Of a DNA stretch of 64,000 nt, positions 25,017 to 35,098 are shown in pieces (position 1 is the stretch's first letter; each line of letters opens with the position of its first letter). Source of the DNA: Actinomadura spongiicola (GTDB lineage Bacteria > Actinomycetota > Actinomycetes > Streptosporangiales > Streptosporangiaceae); contig NZ_QVNQ01000011.1 of NCBI RefSeq assembly GCF_003432485.1, forward strand, positions 227,545-291,544, in the 5' to 3' direction. The notes under the pieces were generated by a model. It was not told where the DNA came from and did not search any database. It saw only the letters and a list, made by a program, of their open reading frames with translations. The position numbers were made by a program, and so were the translations under genes.

Positions 25017-28000
25017 TCAAACGCTCGCGTAGGCGCACAGCAGGTACAGGGCGGTGATCCCGCCCGGCAGGTCGGGAAGGACGAGTTCACCGGACGGAAC
25101 GGAACGCACCGGCAGGTCGGTGTCGAGAACGCCGTGGAACAGGCAGGGCCAGTCGGCGCTCGCCACGCAGTCGACCGGCACGTCCGCGCAGGGGCCCTCA
25201 CCCTGGCGGGGCGTGAACAGGACGGGCAGGACGGAGCGGCATCCAGGGTCGGCCGCTTCGATGAACAGGTCCATCCGGGTGATGCGGAGGTCGCAGCCGC
25301 CGGGGACGTAGGGGAACAGCTCGCGGGGCAGCCGCAGCGGCCAGGGACGTCCCGGGGTCTGGAGGCGGTGCCAATCATCGGGGAGATCGCGCCGGACGTC
25401 GATGAGCCGGAGCCCGGCGCCGGGAAGACGGTGGGCGGCCGCGCCGCGGGCGGCGGCGCGGAGCAGGTCGCCGCCCTCCCGTGCGGTGTAGTTCAGGGCC
25501 ATCACGACGTCGCTGACGCTGTCCGGAGAGAACCGGTTGTCCTCCGGCGGCAGTTCGACGCGCCAGCGGCTGACGGCGCCGCGGAACTCGAACGGCAGGT
25601 AGCGCTCGTCGTGGAAGTTCAGTTCGAACATGCCCGAGTCGTTCTGGCCGCTGGAGGTGGCGATGGCCTCCGTCGCGTCATAGGCGTGGACGATCCGGGG
25701 GTCGTCGGCGGCGGCGTCATAACCCGAGGTCGCGCCGGAGTCCGACGCACAGCGGGTGCAGGCACCGGACGCGCAGGGGCAGGTGCGCGGCAGACCTCCG
25801 GCGGCGCAGCGGCAGGGCGCGGGCGCGGCCGATGTGGACGGAGAGTCGCAGCACCGGGCGGGTCCGTCGCGTAGGGACGGGTCGACGCGCGTCCGGCTGC
25901 TCAGCAGGGTCAGGCGGCAGTTGACGCTGGTGTACGGGCCGACCACGCACGGAATCGTCAGCGTGACGTTCTTGATCCGTCGCATGTAGTGGCCGGGATG
26001 GTCGAGGTCGAGCAGCCATTCCGGTATCTCGATCTCGCACTGCCCGGTCTGCTGGAGTTGCAGGAACGCCAGCGGGAAGTCGACGCGCAGGGACAGGTGC
26101 CGCGTCAACTCGTACTCGCGGCAGTTCTCCTCGATGTAGGCGGTCTCGATCCGGCGTAGCGCCAGGTGAAGGCCTTCCCCGGCGAGGAGCCCTTCGCGCA
26201 GCGAGTCCCAGCCGGCGGACGGAAGGGCGGGGGCCGCGTTGCCGCGTTCGTGGACGAAGGCGCGCCGTGCGCGGCGGGCGAGCCGCAGCGCGAGGTCGTA
26301 CAACTGCCGGTGCAGCGCGGCCGTCTCGCGTTGCAGGTGCAGGTAGAGCTCGGCGCTGGTGAACCGGTCGCGCAGGTAGTCCTGGACTTCGCGGGCGTTG
26401 TCGATCTGCCGTTCGTGGACGTTCAGGTCGCGCAGCGCCGCGTCCCGGTGTCGTTCCGCCGCGAGGATCTGCCGTTCGATCTGCTGGAGTTCGACGCCGA
26501 CCACCTGGATCTGGTGGCGCCATTCGTCGTCGCGGCGCTCCCAGCCGCCCTCGGTGAGGCTCAGGCCACCGCTGGTGCCCGCGTTCTCCGCGACCTGGTT
26601 CAGGATGCGGGAGGCCGTGCTGAAACCCGCCGCGAGCTTGTTGCCGAGCGGGAACTGGTTGAACTGGAGCGGCGTGCCCATGACCCCGGCGATGCCCAGC
26701 CAGAAGTCGGGCGTCATGCCGAGGCCCTGGGCGATGCCCTCGGACACGTTGCCCGCGATCCGCGACGCCGTCGACACCACGGTCATGGCCTCGTATCCCA
26801 GCTCGCCCGCGTTGTTGCCCACCCGGAGCAGCGCCTGGTAGTACGCCAGCCGGGTCAGCGCGCCCTGCTTGGTCTTCTGGAGCGCCTGGACCTGCCAGTC
26901 GGCCTCCCGCCACTGGAACTGCCGCGTCCGCAGGCTCAACTCGGCGAGTTGCCGTTCGTGCGTCGTCCGGAGGACGGCGAGGGCCTCGGCGTCGCCCTTC
27001 TCGTAGGCGGCGAGCAGGTTCGCGCCGAGCGCGCGGACCTCGCCCGTCAGGTCCAACGCCTTCTGGACGAGGTAAGTGAACCGGTACGGGCCGACCGGGC
27101 CGTGGCAGTTCGCGCCGTCGCAGCCGTCCGCGCAGAGGTCCACCGGGTCCGCGGGAACGTCCGGGCCGCGGTGCAGCCGATGGGCGTCGATGTCATGCCG
27201 GACGAGGGCGAGCCGGTCACCGGTCCGCTCGTACAGGGAGAGGAGCCGCGGGTTCAGCGGGGCGGAGCGCGGCACGAAGTCGGCGAGGACGGCCGGGGCG
27301 TGGTCGACCTCCCCGCCGATCCGTCGGGGCGGCGGGCCGAGGAGACGGGCGAGCATGTCGAGCAGGACGCGGGCCTGCCGCGCCGCCTCCAGGTCGCCGC
27401 GCGTGAACGCGGTGTCCGCGGCCTGGGCGAGGGTCTCGGCGTAGGACAACAGGACGTTCTGGCGTCGCGCCACCTCCACCCCGACGTAGTCCGTGCGCCA
27501 GGTGTTGTCGGATTCCAGCGGCCGGTAGGCGAGGCCGTACCAGGCCAGCGCGGCGTCGTTGCGGCAGTGGGCGCGCAGTGCGCCCGCGACGGCCGTCGCG
27601 ATCGGGAACGGCGACGGTTGCAGGGGCGCGCCCGGCGGCCTCATCGTGAAGTACGGGTAGGCGGCCATGGCGCCCGGCAGGGGGACGTCCGCGTCGTCGG
27701 GTGCCGTGACCAGGGGCAGGACGACCGCGTCGTCCAAAGACATGTCGTAGCGGAATCCCGGCGCGGTGGGGTCGGCGTGGCCGGCGGGCCGCACGGCATC
27801 GGGCACGGTGAAACGCAGGGAGTCGCCCGTGCGGCCCTCGAACTCCAGCCGCGCACCGCCGTGGCCGCGACGTAGGAGTACCGTTTCGGCGCTACGGCGG
27901 GGCGGCTCGAACCGGCCGTCGCGGACCCGGCACCAGTACAGGTGCACGCCGTCCGCCGGAGGCCAGGCGAGGAGGCCGGGCAGCTTGTCGGGCCGATGCC

Positions 28001-31000
28001 AGTCGGACGTCTGGTCGGCGGGGCCTTCCGGTGTCGAGACCACGACACCGGCGTCGGCGTCCTGGACCGCGTCCGCGTCGTCGTACACGGCGGCGCCCGC
28101 CAGCCAGAAGTAGTACTCGTCGATCCCGTCCTCGGGGCGTTCTTCGCCGCAGTCCTGGCAGCAGCCCCCGGCGTGTTCGAACGGTGCGAGGTGCGCGGAC
28201 GCCGGTGGGATCCCGGCGGCGGCGACCCGGACGAACGGCACGCCGAGCGAGATCGCCGCCGTGAGCCAGAGCGGCGGCGCGGTGCCGGGTCCGGCCGCTT
28301 CGAGTTCGGCGGGCGTCCGTTCGGCCACGGTGCGGGCGCCGCCCTCATCTCCGGCCGCGTCGGCGTGCGCGGTGGGCAGGGCGACGGGGGCGAGCCACGA
28401 CGGCTGTGCCGGGGGCACGGGGGTACCGAGCAGCCCCAGCCCCTCCGGCGCGGGCGACAGCAGCCGCTCCAGCGCGAGCGTCCCGTCCTGGAGGAGGGTG
28501 AGGTCGGGGTGCTCCGGCGGGCGGGGTCCGCGCCACCAGGCCAGGCCGCCGGGGATCGGGACGGTCAGGGCGTTCTCGCGGAGCCGCGCGTCCAACATCC
28601 GGAACGCCTCCGAGCGGCGGGCGTCGCGCAGGTCGTCCCATTCGATCCAGTTCTCCGGATACGCGGCCTGATACGCGCACGTCCGCCATTGCGCGAAGGT
28701 CGCGAACCGGTTCCGCCACACCTCGCGCAGCGCCGGCGGGACGGCGAAGCCCGGTTCGGCCCCGAGCAGCGCCCGCTGCATGAACGCCTGCACGGCGGCG
28801 ATGCCGTCCTCGATCCGGGTCACCCGCTGCCCGAGACCCGCCTGGACGTCCTGGAGCAGCAGGTCGGACAGGTCGCGGGGTTCGGCGGCGAACCGTCCAG
28901 GCCCGCACAGATAGGCGAGCAGCGCCCGCCGGGCCCGCTCCCGCAGCCCGTCGTTCAGGCGCCGCAGGTCGGTGTAGCGGCGCGGGTGGCCGTTCTCGAC
29001 GTAGGCGTCCTCGACGAACCGGAGGAGGTCGGCGACGCCCGGCAGCGGCGGCGTCCCGACCGGTGCGGCGGGGTCGTCGGCCGCCCACAGGTACGGCCGG
29101 GCGGCGCCGATGTCCCGGGGGACGAGGTGGCCGGTGATCCGATGCAGCAGCCGCGAGCCGTGCCAGGCGCGGATCGCCCAGCGCTCGTCCTCCAGATCGT
29201 GCGGGCCGAGCCGGTACGGATCGGGTGGGACGTCGGAGTAGGCGGTGACGAGCGGCGCGTGGCCGGCGTCGATGCCGAGGTGGCGGAGCAGGTTGGCGGG
29301 GTCGTCCGGTTGCTGCTCGGACACCTCGGCGAACAGCAGCCAGGCGGGACGTTCACGCGCCGTCCGGGTGCCGCGCCGCAGGTCGCGGTAGTCGTAGAGC
29401 CGTTCCCACACGTCGAAGAGGGCGGCCTGCCGGGCGCGTCCGGGATCGGTGCGGTGGTCGGCGACGACATCGGTGAGGTACGGGTCGCCGACGGGCAGCA
29501 GGTCCGGGGCGAACCAGGCGCGGTGGGTGTCGAAGGAGTCGGGTCCGGTCCGAAGGTGGGACGTGCCCGCGAACGTCTCCCCGTGCGCGAGGAGGTAGCC
29601 CAGCTCCGACTGCCGGTAGCCGAGCACCGGCCGCGCGGACAGTTCGAACCGCTGCGCCAGCAACAGCGCCTTGAAGGCCCGCTGGTAGGTGCGGCGGATG
29701 TCGCGGAGGCTGCTGGTGTAGAGGCCCTTCAACCACGCGGCGGCGGTCTCGCCCGGCCGGATGGCGGTGTAGGTCCGCGTGTCCGCGTCGAGGGTGGGGT
29801 TGCGGATGACGCCGTCGCCGAGCGTCGTGTCCTTCGCGGCACGGAACAGCCGGTCGAACGGCAGGGCGGTGACGGCGTCGCCGGTGTCGGGTCCGGCGTA
29901 GGCGAACTGGAATCCGGTGCGTGCGGGCTCGGTGTCGGCGCGGTGGGCGAAGTCGGGTTCGACCTGCCGGGCCTCGATCGTGATCTCGTAGGCGCCGCGC
30001 CGCAGCCGCAGCGGGCCCGACCGGTGGCCGGGGGCCTCGTCGCCGGGCATCCCGTGGTTGAGGACGGTCCAGGTGCGCTGCCCCCGGCGCAGGACGACGC
30101 GCCAGCGCCGTCCCCCGCACCGGTCCCCATGGTCGTCATGGGGCTCGGCGTGGGTCTCGTCGGGTGTCTGGTCGGGGGTCTGGCCCGCGTGGAAGTGGTA
30201 GGTGCCCTCGTTCTCGACGAGCAGGACGCCGTTCCAGGTCACGGCGAACGGCTCGGCTCCGCCGAGGGGCTCGCCCGTGGCGTCCAGGAGAGCGAGACCG
30301 TTCCGGACGCTGACGTACCGTTCCTGCTCGTCGGTCAGTTCCAGGTCCATCGCGGGGAGGACGGTCGGCACGGGTGCGTTCGTCACATTCCGGACCGCCC
30401 CGAACGCGCTCAGCGGGCCGCGCACCTCGCGCCAGCGCAGCGAAGCGTTCGGTTCGTCGGCGGTGTATTCACCGACGAGCCCGGTTCCGCGCAGGCCGAG
30501 CAGCGCGGCGAAGGCGCCCGCGCCGGGCCGCCACGGCCAGGTGACGTCCGGTGGGGCGCCGGAGTCGCGCTCCCACGGGCTCAGGCCGAAGTTCTCGTCC
30601 GCCCACAGCCCGCGCAGGATCAGCCACGCCGCCTCGACCGCCCGCTCGTCATCGCCGGACTCGTCCCCGGTCGCGGCGAGCACGTGCCGGGCGAGATGCC
30701 CGGCGACCACCTGGCAGCGGCGCACGAACAACGCGTACGCGTGCTGGAACAGGGCGAAGCGGGAGTCGTCGTCCCCTTCCTGGACGAGCGACTCGATGGC
30801 CTGCACCGGGTTCTCGAACAGCGCGGCGAACGGCGCCCACGCCGCACGCGGCGCGAAGTACAGGTCGCGCACCGCGCGCCGTTCGACCGGGTTGAGCGGA
30901 CGCAGGTGCAGCAGCCGGTCGAGGACGTCGGCGTCCAGCAGCGGCAGCAGGCAGTACAGCTCCTCGGTGGCGCGGTCGTAGGCGAAGCCGCCCTCCGGCG

Positions 31001-34000
31001 GGCCGCCCGCCCACATGTCCGGCGAGGTGTCGGCGGCGGGCAGCGGCACGGCGAACCGGGTCTCCGCCGCGGTCACCGGGATGCCGCGGCGGCGCAGCTC
31101 GGCGGCGAAGAAGCGGCGACCGAGCAGTTCGAACGGGTCAGGCGCCCCGGTGGGCGCGGTGTACCCGAAGTCGGCGTGCAGCGAGGCGACGATCCGCGTC
31201 CAGGGCCAGGAGGCGGCGTCCTCGTCGGACACCGTGACGTCGCCGAGGGCGCCGCGCAGCGCCCACAGCGAGTGCGGGCCCTGCCCGTCGAACGGCTCGG
31301 TGTCGCCGAGTCCCAGCGGGTCGTCGGCGGCCTCGTTGCGGTCCTGGAGGGGGAACGGGTCGTCGCCGCCGAGATGCTCGCCGGTGGTGAACAGGAACAG
31401 CAGCTCCCCCACCGTGAACGGGGACAGGTAGATCTTCAGCAGCGCCTCGGCGAACCGAAGGGTGGCGGCGGGACGGGCGTGCCAGGTGTCGGACGGCGTG
31501 GCGGGGTCGAATCCGCACAGCACCGACAGCGGATCGAGGTTCGCCCTGATGATCTTGATGAGTTCGGGGGTGGTCTCCAGGTTCGGGTCGGCTCGACCGG
31601 CGGTCTCCTCCACGCCGTCCAGGAGCAGGTGGGTCGCGCGTTCCCACTCGTCGGGGGTGACGTCGTCCGCCCACAGGGCGAGCAGCGGCACCCGGCCCAC
31701 CGGGCCCGACCCGTCGCCGCCGCCGAGCGGGACGCGGAGATCGTCGCACAGCATCAGCAGCGCGGCGAGCTGGCGCGGGAAGTCGGGGTTGACCGCGCCG
31801 TCCGCCGTGAAGATGTGCAGGACGGCGTCGAGGTCGGCGAGCGTCCCGAACGACAGGCCACCGCCGCGGCGCTGACGCAGCGCCCGCCACAGCCGCACGA
31901 CCAGGGCGAACCGGACGAGCGCGGCGGAGCGGTCGGCGTCGCCCTCGCCGGTGAACCGCGCCCGGTACTCCTCCGGGTCGCACGGCGGGCAGTCCGACAG
32001 GCGCCCCTCGCCCTCGTCCCGGCGCCGCCGGGCGATCTTCACGACGTCGAACGGAACGATGCCGCCGCGCTGCATCTCGACGAGGTCGCAGTACTCCAGG
32101 CCGGTGCGGGCGAGCAGTTCGGGGAGCCGCACGGCGATCTTCGTCCAGTGCGTCCGGCCGATGGTGGGACGCGGGAACCCGTACAACTGCCAGGCCGCGG
32201 GCACGCCCTCCGACGGCTCCTCCCCCGGCGTGCGGGTGAAGAACATCGCGTACTCGTGCGCGGTCAGGCACAGGTATTCCAGCGCCGTCTCCAGCCGCAC
32301 CGGATACCGCCGGCGGTGCGCGTCGAACTCCGCCGGCTCGTGGGCCGGGTCGATCGCGAACTCGGTGATCCGCCTGCGGAACCGGCGCATGACCTCGTAC
32401 CGGCTCGTCCCCGCCGCCTGAAGGTAGGCGCGGACGGTGTCGATCCCCTGGTCGTAGGGCAGCAGCGGCGATCCGGCGTCGGCGCGCAGCGCCGCGTAGG
32501 CCGCGGGCAGCGGCGCGGACGGCGCGGAGTGCTCCGGGAGCGCCGCGAGCAGCGTGCCGGGATCGTGCGCGTCCGGGCCCGTGACGGCGTGCCCGCCGAC
32601 CTGCTCGGCGGCGGTGTCGAACACGGCGCCGGACGGTGTGCCCCCGGCGACCACCGCCGCGACGAGCCGCTCCAGACTCTCGATGACCAGGTCGGCGGAC
32701 GGGACGGGCGTCGCCAGGTTCGCGGCCGTGGCGCCGAGCGCGCCGAGCGGCCCCCGGCGCTCTTCCAGCAGCCCGCCCAGGTTCACCTCGGCGGGCGGGA
32801 GCGGCTCCGCGCAGGTGCTCCCGTCCGACACCCGCAGCAGGTCGCTCAGATACGCCACCAGGCCGAACGGGGACCGGTGTTCGGGCGGCAGGCAGTCGGT
32901 GAGCGTCCCCGGGTTGACCGGCGCGAACCCGTCGCCCTCCCCCGGCGGCTCGGCGCGGGAACCGCCCGCGGCCTCCTGGATCTCGAAGGCGAACGGGTGG
33001 GCGACCGTCCCCGCCAGCGCGTCCTCGAAGTCGTCGGGGCTGAGCGCGGCCACCGCGTCGACCGTGGTGAACCCGCGTGCGTACAGCGCCTCCATGAGCG
33101 AGAACCGCAGCTCCGCGAGCGGTTCGCCCGGTGCCGCGAACGCGGTCAGTATGTGCAGCGCGTCGATCGCGTCGAGCGCCGCGAGCAGCCACGCCCGCGC
33201 TCGCGGGTCGCCGGGGAACACGCCGAGGACGGCCGAGCGCGTGGCGTCCGGGTCGCGCGGGGCGCCCGGCGTGTACGTGCCGCCGCCGTGCGCCGCGTAC
33301 CCCGCCTCGAAGGACGCGAAGATGTCGGGTCGCGGCCGGGGCAGCGTCGCCGGTGTCTCAGGTTCCGGCGACGTGGACGACGCCGCCGAGTACGGGACGG
33401 TGAAGAACTGACGCAGGTGCCGGAGGAACGCGTCGACCCTGTCCTCGGGAGTGCTGGACGTGCCCGCCTCGGTGAACGGCGGCAACAGGTCGAGGCGCGG
33501 CGGCGCCTGCGGCGGCAGGAACAGGGCGCGCCACCGGGACTCGGGGACCGCGCGCAGCTCGGCCGCCGTGGTCACCCCCAGCTCGGTGGTGACGGCGGTG
33601 ATGAGGGGCGCGAACCCGCCGGTAACGGCATGCAACAGCAGCGCCAGGTACGCGGACGCGCCCGGCCCGGCCGCCGTCGCCGGTCCCCAGAATTCCGGGT
33701 CGATGGTCGCGGTCGGGCCGGTGTGCGCCAGCCACGACTCGACGAGCGGGCGGACCGCCGCGTTCAGCACGACGGGCGGCGCGGGCGACGAGGCCTGCCC
33801 GATCGCGCGCAGCCGCCGCGCCGCCTGCGCCGGGACGAGCGCGGCCCCGGTGGTGGCGGCCGGCGGTTCGGCGCCGGCGACCATGCCCGCCTCGATCGCG
33901 GTCTCGATCGCCACGAGCACCTTCGCCTCGGTGTCGGCGCTCGCCATCGCGAACCGCTGCGCCACGTCCACCTGGGGCGGAAGCTGGGCGCCGAGCGCGT

Positions 34001-35087
34001 AGAAGTAGGCCGCCGGGACGACGAACGGCGGAGCCAGCACGCTGCCCGCCGGATCGCCGGTGAGCGTCACCGAGGCGTGCCGGATCGTCGTCCCGTCCCC
34101 GGCGCCGGGCGGCAGCGGAATCGTCAGCAGCGCCGAGCGCGCCCCGTTCACCGGGCCCTGCGCCGGGCCCGGACCGGTGAGGTTCTCGCCCGCGCTGAGC
34201 CGCTCGCACATCATCGCGGCCCAGACCGCGTAGACGAACCCGGTCAGCCGCAGCGCGTTCCCGTCGTGCGTCGCGTAGTAGCCGTCCAGTTCGGCCTCGA
34301 ACCGGCGCCGGGCGTTGTCGACGTCGTCGTTGCCCGGCACACCCGGCTCCGGGGCCGTGTACATCTCGGCGAGCGGCCGGGGCTCCGGCGGCGCCGGGTG
34401 GACGGTCCGGTCCCATTCGATCTCGGCGGCGACATGCTTCGCCTGGGCGGCGCTGAGCGTGGTGCGCTCGGCGATGGTGGCGCCGTCCGCCGGGTCGAGC
34501 GCCAGGACCGCGTCGATGGCCTTGACCAGGGACGCGAAGTCGGGCGGGGTGCCGTCCTGCGGCAGTTCGAGGCGCCCGCCCGCACCGGACGCGGCGACGG
34601 GCAGGGCCGCGTACGCGCTCGGCGCGAGCCCCACCACGTCGGAGAGCAGGATGGGCAACTGCGTCACGGTGACGACGGTGGCGTTGAAGTCGATCCGCCG
34701 GTCGGCGATCGGGGCGTCGTCGCGGGTGAGCTTCAACCGCAGGTCGAACGAGGTGCCTTCCGGATACTCCGGGTGGTCGGCGGGCGGCTCGGCGACGATG
34801 ACCGCGGTGGCCGCCGCCATCGGCAGGCGCGTCGTCGGCGGCAGCGGCGGGATGGCCCCGACATCGACGAAATGCTGGACGATCGCCGTGCTGGTCAGGT
34901 CGACGGCGATGTCCGCGACCGAGGTCGAGGTGAACACCCCGCTCGCCGTGCCGAGGGACGTGCCGTCGGCGGTCGAGCCGAACCCGAGGTCGAACGCCTC
35001 GACGGTCAACCCCGACAGCGCGGAGGTGAACGCGGCGCCGGTGACGGGCCGGGTGGGGCGCAGCCTCACGACGATGAGAGCGGGCAT
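25017..35087 (-). CDS. Tc toxin A component (TcA), giant pore-forming/translocation subunit
   Basis: 3356 residues, against about 2500 for Photorhabdus TcdA1. TcA proteins form a pentameric bell whose channel injects the TcC effector. Visible parts: a long unfamiliar N-terminus (1 to about 850); a VRP1-type region near 900-960 (ALEYLCLTAHEYAMFF); a PA14-like insert near 1600-1715 (WNGVLLVENEGTYHFHAG, then GAYEITIEARQ); coiled helical segments near 2800-2950 (ERQILAAERHRDAALRDLNV); and the hallmark TcB-binding end near 3005-3040 (IEIPEWLLDLDHPGHYMRRI). Three Cys-rich inserts are present. Start: ATG at 35087 behind GGGGGAA, 11 bases after the fused TcB-TcC gene, so the two are cotranscribed. 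Confidence 0.92.
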   Translation of the reverse strand: MPALIVVRLRPTRPVTGAAFTSALSGLTVEAFDLGFGSTADGTSLGTASGVFTSTSVADIAVDLTSTAIVQHFVDVGAIPPLPPTTRLPMAAATAVIVAEPPADHPEYPEGTSFDLRLKLTRDDAPIADRRIDFNATVVTVTQLPILLSDVVGLAPSAYAALPVAASGAGGRLELPQDGTPPDFASLVKAIDAVLALDPADGATIAERTTLSAAQAKHVAAEIEWDRTVHPAPPEPRPLAEMYTAPEPGVPGNDDVDNARRRFEAELDGYYATHDGNALRLTGFVYAVWAAMMCERLSAGENLTGPGPAQGPVNGARSALLTIPLPPGAGDGTTIRHASVTLTGDPAGSVLAPPFVVPAAYFYALGAQLPPQVDVAQRFAMASADTEAKVLVAIETAIEAGMVAGAEPPAATTGAALVPAQAARRLRAIGQASSPAPPVVLNAAVRPLVESWLAHTGPTATIDPEFWGPATAAGPGASAYLALLLHAVTGGFAPLITAVTTELGVTTAAELRAVPESRWRALFLPPQAPPRLDLLPPFTEAGTSSTPEDRVDAFLRHLRQFFTVPYSAASSTSPEPETPATLPRPRPDIFASFEAGYAAHGGGTYTPGAPRDPDATRSAVLGVFPGDPRARAWLLAALDAIDALHILTAFAAPGEPLAELRFSLMEALYARGFTTVDAVAALSPDDFEDALAGTVAHPFAFEIQEAAGGSRAEPPGEGDGFAPVNPGTLTDCLPPEHRSPFGLVAYLSDLLRVSDGSTCAEPLPPAEVNLGGLLEERRGPLGALGATAANLATPVPSADLVIESLERLVAAVVAGGTPSGAVFDTAAEQVGGHAVTGPDAHDPGTLLAALPEHSAPSAPLPAAYAALRADAGSPLLPYDQGIDTVRAYLQAAGTSRYEVMRRFRRRITEFAIDPAHEPAEFDAHRRRYPVRLETALEYLCLTAHEYAMFFTRTPGEEPSEGVPAAWQLYGFPRPTIGRTHWTKIAVRLPELLARTGLEYCDLVEMQRGGIVPFDVVKIARRRRDEGEGRLSDCPPCDPEEYRARFTGEGDADRSAALVRFALVVRLWRALRQRRGGGLSFGTLADLDAVLHIFTADGAVNPDFPRQLAALLMLCDDLRVPLGGGDGSGPVGRVPLLALWADDVTPDEWERATHLLLDGVEETAGRADPNLETTPELIKIIRANLDPLSVLCGFDPATPSDTWHARPAATLRFAEALLKIYLSPFTVGELLFLFTTGEHLGGDDPFPLQDRNEAADDPLGLGDTEPFDGQGPHSLWALRGALGDVTVSDEDAASWPWTRIVASLHADFGYTAPTGAPDPFELLGRRFFAAELRRRGIPVTAAETRFAVPLPAADTSPDMWAGGPPEGGFAYDRATEELYCLLPLLDADVLDRLLHLRPLNPVERRAVRDLYFAPRAAWAPFAALFENPVQAIESLVQEGDDDSRFALFQHAYALFVRRCQVVAGHLARHVLAATGDESGDDERAVEAAWLILRGLWADENFGLSPWERDSGAPPDVTWPWRPGAGAFAALLGLRGTGLVGEYTADEPNASLRWREVRGPLSAFGAVRNVTNAPVPTVLPAMDLELTDEQERYVSVRNGLALLDATGEPLGGAEPFAVTWNGVLLVENEGTYHFHAGQTPDQTPDETHAEPHDDHGDRCGGRRWRVVLRRGQRTWTVLNHGMPGDEAPGHRSGPLRLRRGAYEITIEARQVEPDFAHRADTEPARTGFQFAYAGPDTGDAVTALPFDRLFRAAKDTTLGDGVIRNPTLDADTRTYTAIRPGETAAAWLKGLYTSSLRDIRRTYQRAFKALLLAQRFELSARPVLGYRQSELGYLLAHGETFAGTSHLRTGPDSFDTHRAWFAPDLLPVGDPYLTDVVADHRTDPGRARQAALFDVWERLYDYRDLRRGTRTARERPAWLLFAEVSEQQPDDPANLLRHLGIDAGHAPLVTAYSDVPPDPYRLGPHDLEDERWAIRAWHGSRLLHRITGHLVPRDIGAARPYLWAADDPAAPVGTPPLPGVADLLRFVEDAYVENGHPRRYTDLRRLNDGLRERARRALLAYLCGPGRFAAEPRDLSDLLLQDVQAGLGQRVTRIEDGIAAVQAFMQRALLGAEPGFAVPPALREVWRNRFATFAQWRTCAYQAAYPENWIEWDDLRDARRSEAFRMLDARLRENALTVPIPGGLAWWRGPRPPEHPDLTLLQDGTLALERLLSPAPEGLGLLGTPVPPAQPSWLAPVALPTAHADAAGDEGGARTVAERTPAELEAAGPGTAPPLWLTAAISLGVPFVRVAAAGIPPASAHLAPFEHAGGCCQDCGEERPEDGIDEYYFWLAGAAVYDDADAVQDADAGVVVSTPEGPADQTSDWHRPDKLPGLLAWPPADGVHLYWCRVRDGRFEPPRRSAETVLLRRGHGGARLEFEGRTGDSLRFTVPDAVRPAGHADPTAPGFRYDMSLDDAVVLPLVTAPDDADVPLPGAMAAYPYFTMRPPGAPLQPSPFPIATAVAGALRAHCRNDAALAWYGLAYRPLESDNTWRTDYVGVEVARRQNVLLSYAETLAQAADTAFTRGDLEAARQARVLLDMLARLLGPPPRRIGGEVDHAPAVLADFVPRSAPLNPRLLSLYERTGDRLALVRHDIDAHRLHRGPDVPADPVDLCADGCDGANCHGPVGPYRFTYLVQKALDLTGEVRALGANLLAAYEKGDAEALAVLRTTHERQLAELSLRTRQFQWREADWQVQALQKTKQGALTRLAYYQALLRVGNNAGELGYEAMTVVSTASRIAGNVSEGIAQGLGMTPDFWLGIAGVMGTPLQFNQFPLGNKLAAGFSTASRILNQVAENAGTSGGLSLTEGGWERRDDEWRHQIQVVGVELQQIERQILAAERHRDAALRDLNVHERQIDNAREVQDYLRDRFTSAELYLHLQRETAALHRQLYDLALRLARRARRAFVHERGNAAPALPSAGWDSLREGLLAGEGLHLALRRIETAYIEENCREYELTRHLSLRVDFPLAFLQLQQTGQCEIEIPEWLLDLDHPGHYMRRIKNVTLTIPCVVGPYTSVNCRLTLLSSRTRVDPSLRDGPARCCDSPSTSAAPAPCRCAAGGLPRTCPCASGACTRCASDSGATSGYDAAADDPRIVHAYDATEAIATSSGQNDSGMFELNFHDERYLPFEFRGAVSRWRVELPPEDNRFSPDSVSDVVMALNYTAREGGDLLRAAARGAAAHRLPGAGLRLIDVRRDLPDDWHRLQTPGRPWPLRLPRELFPYVPGGCDLRITRMDLFIEAADPGCRSVLPVLFTPRQGEGPCADVPVDCVASADWPCLFHGVLDTDLPVRSVPSGELVLPDLPGGITALYLLCAYASV

Positions 35088-35098
35088 GGGAGTTCCCC

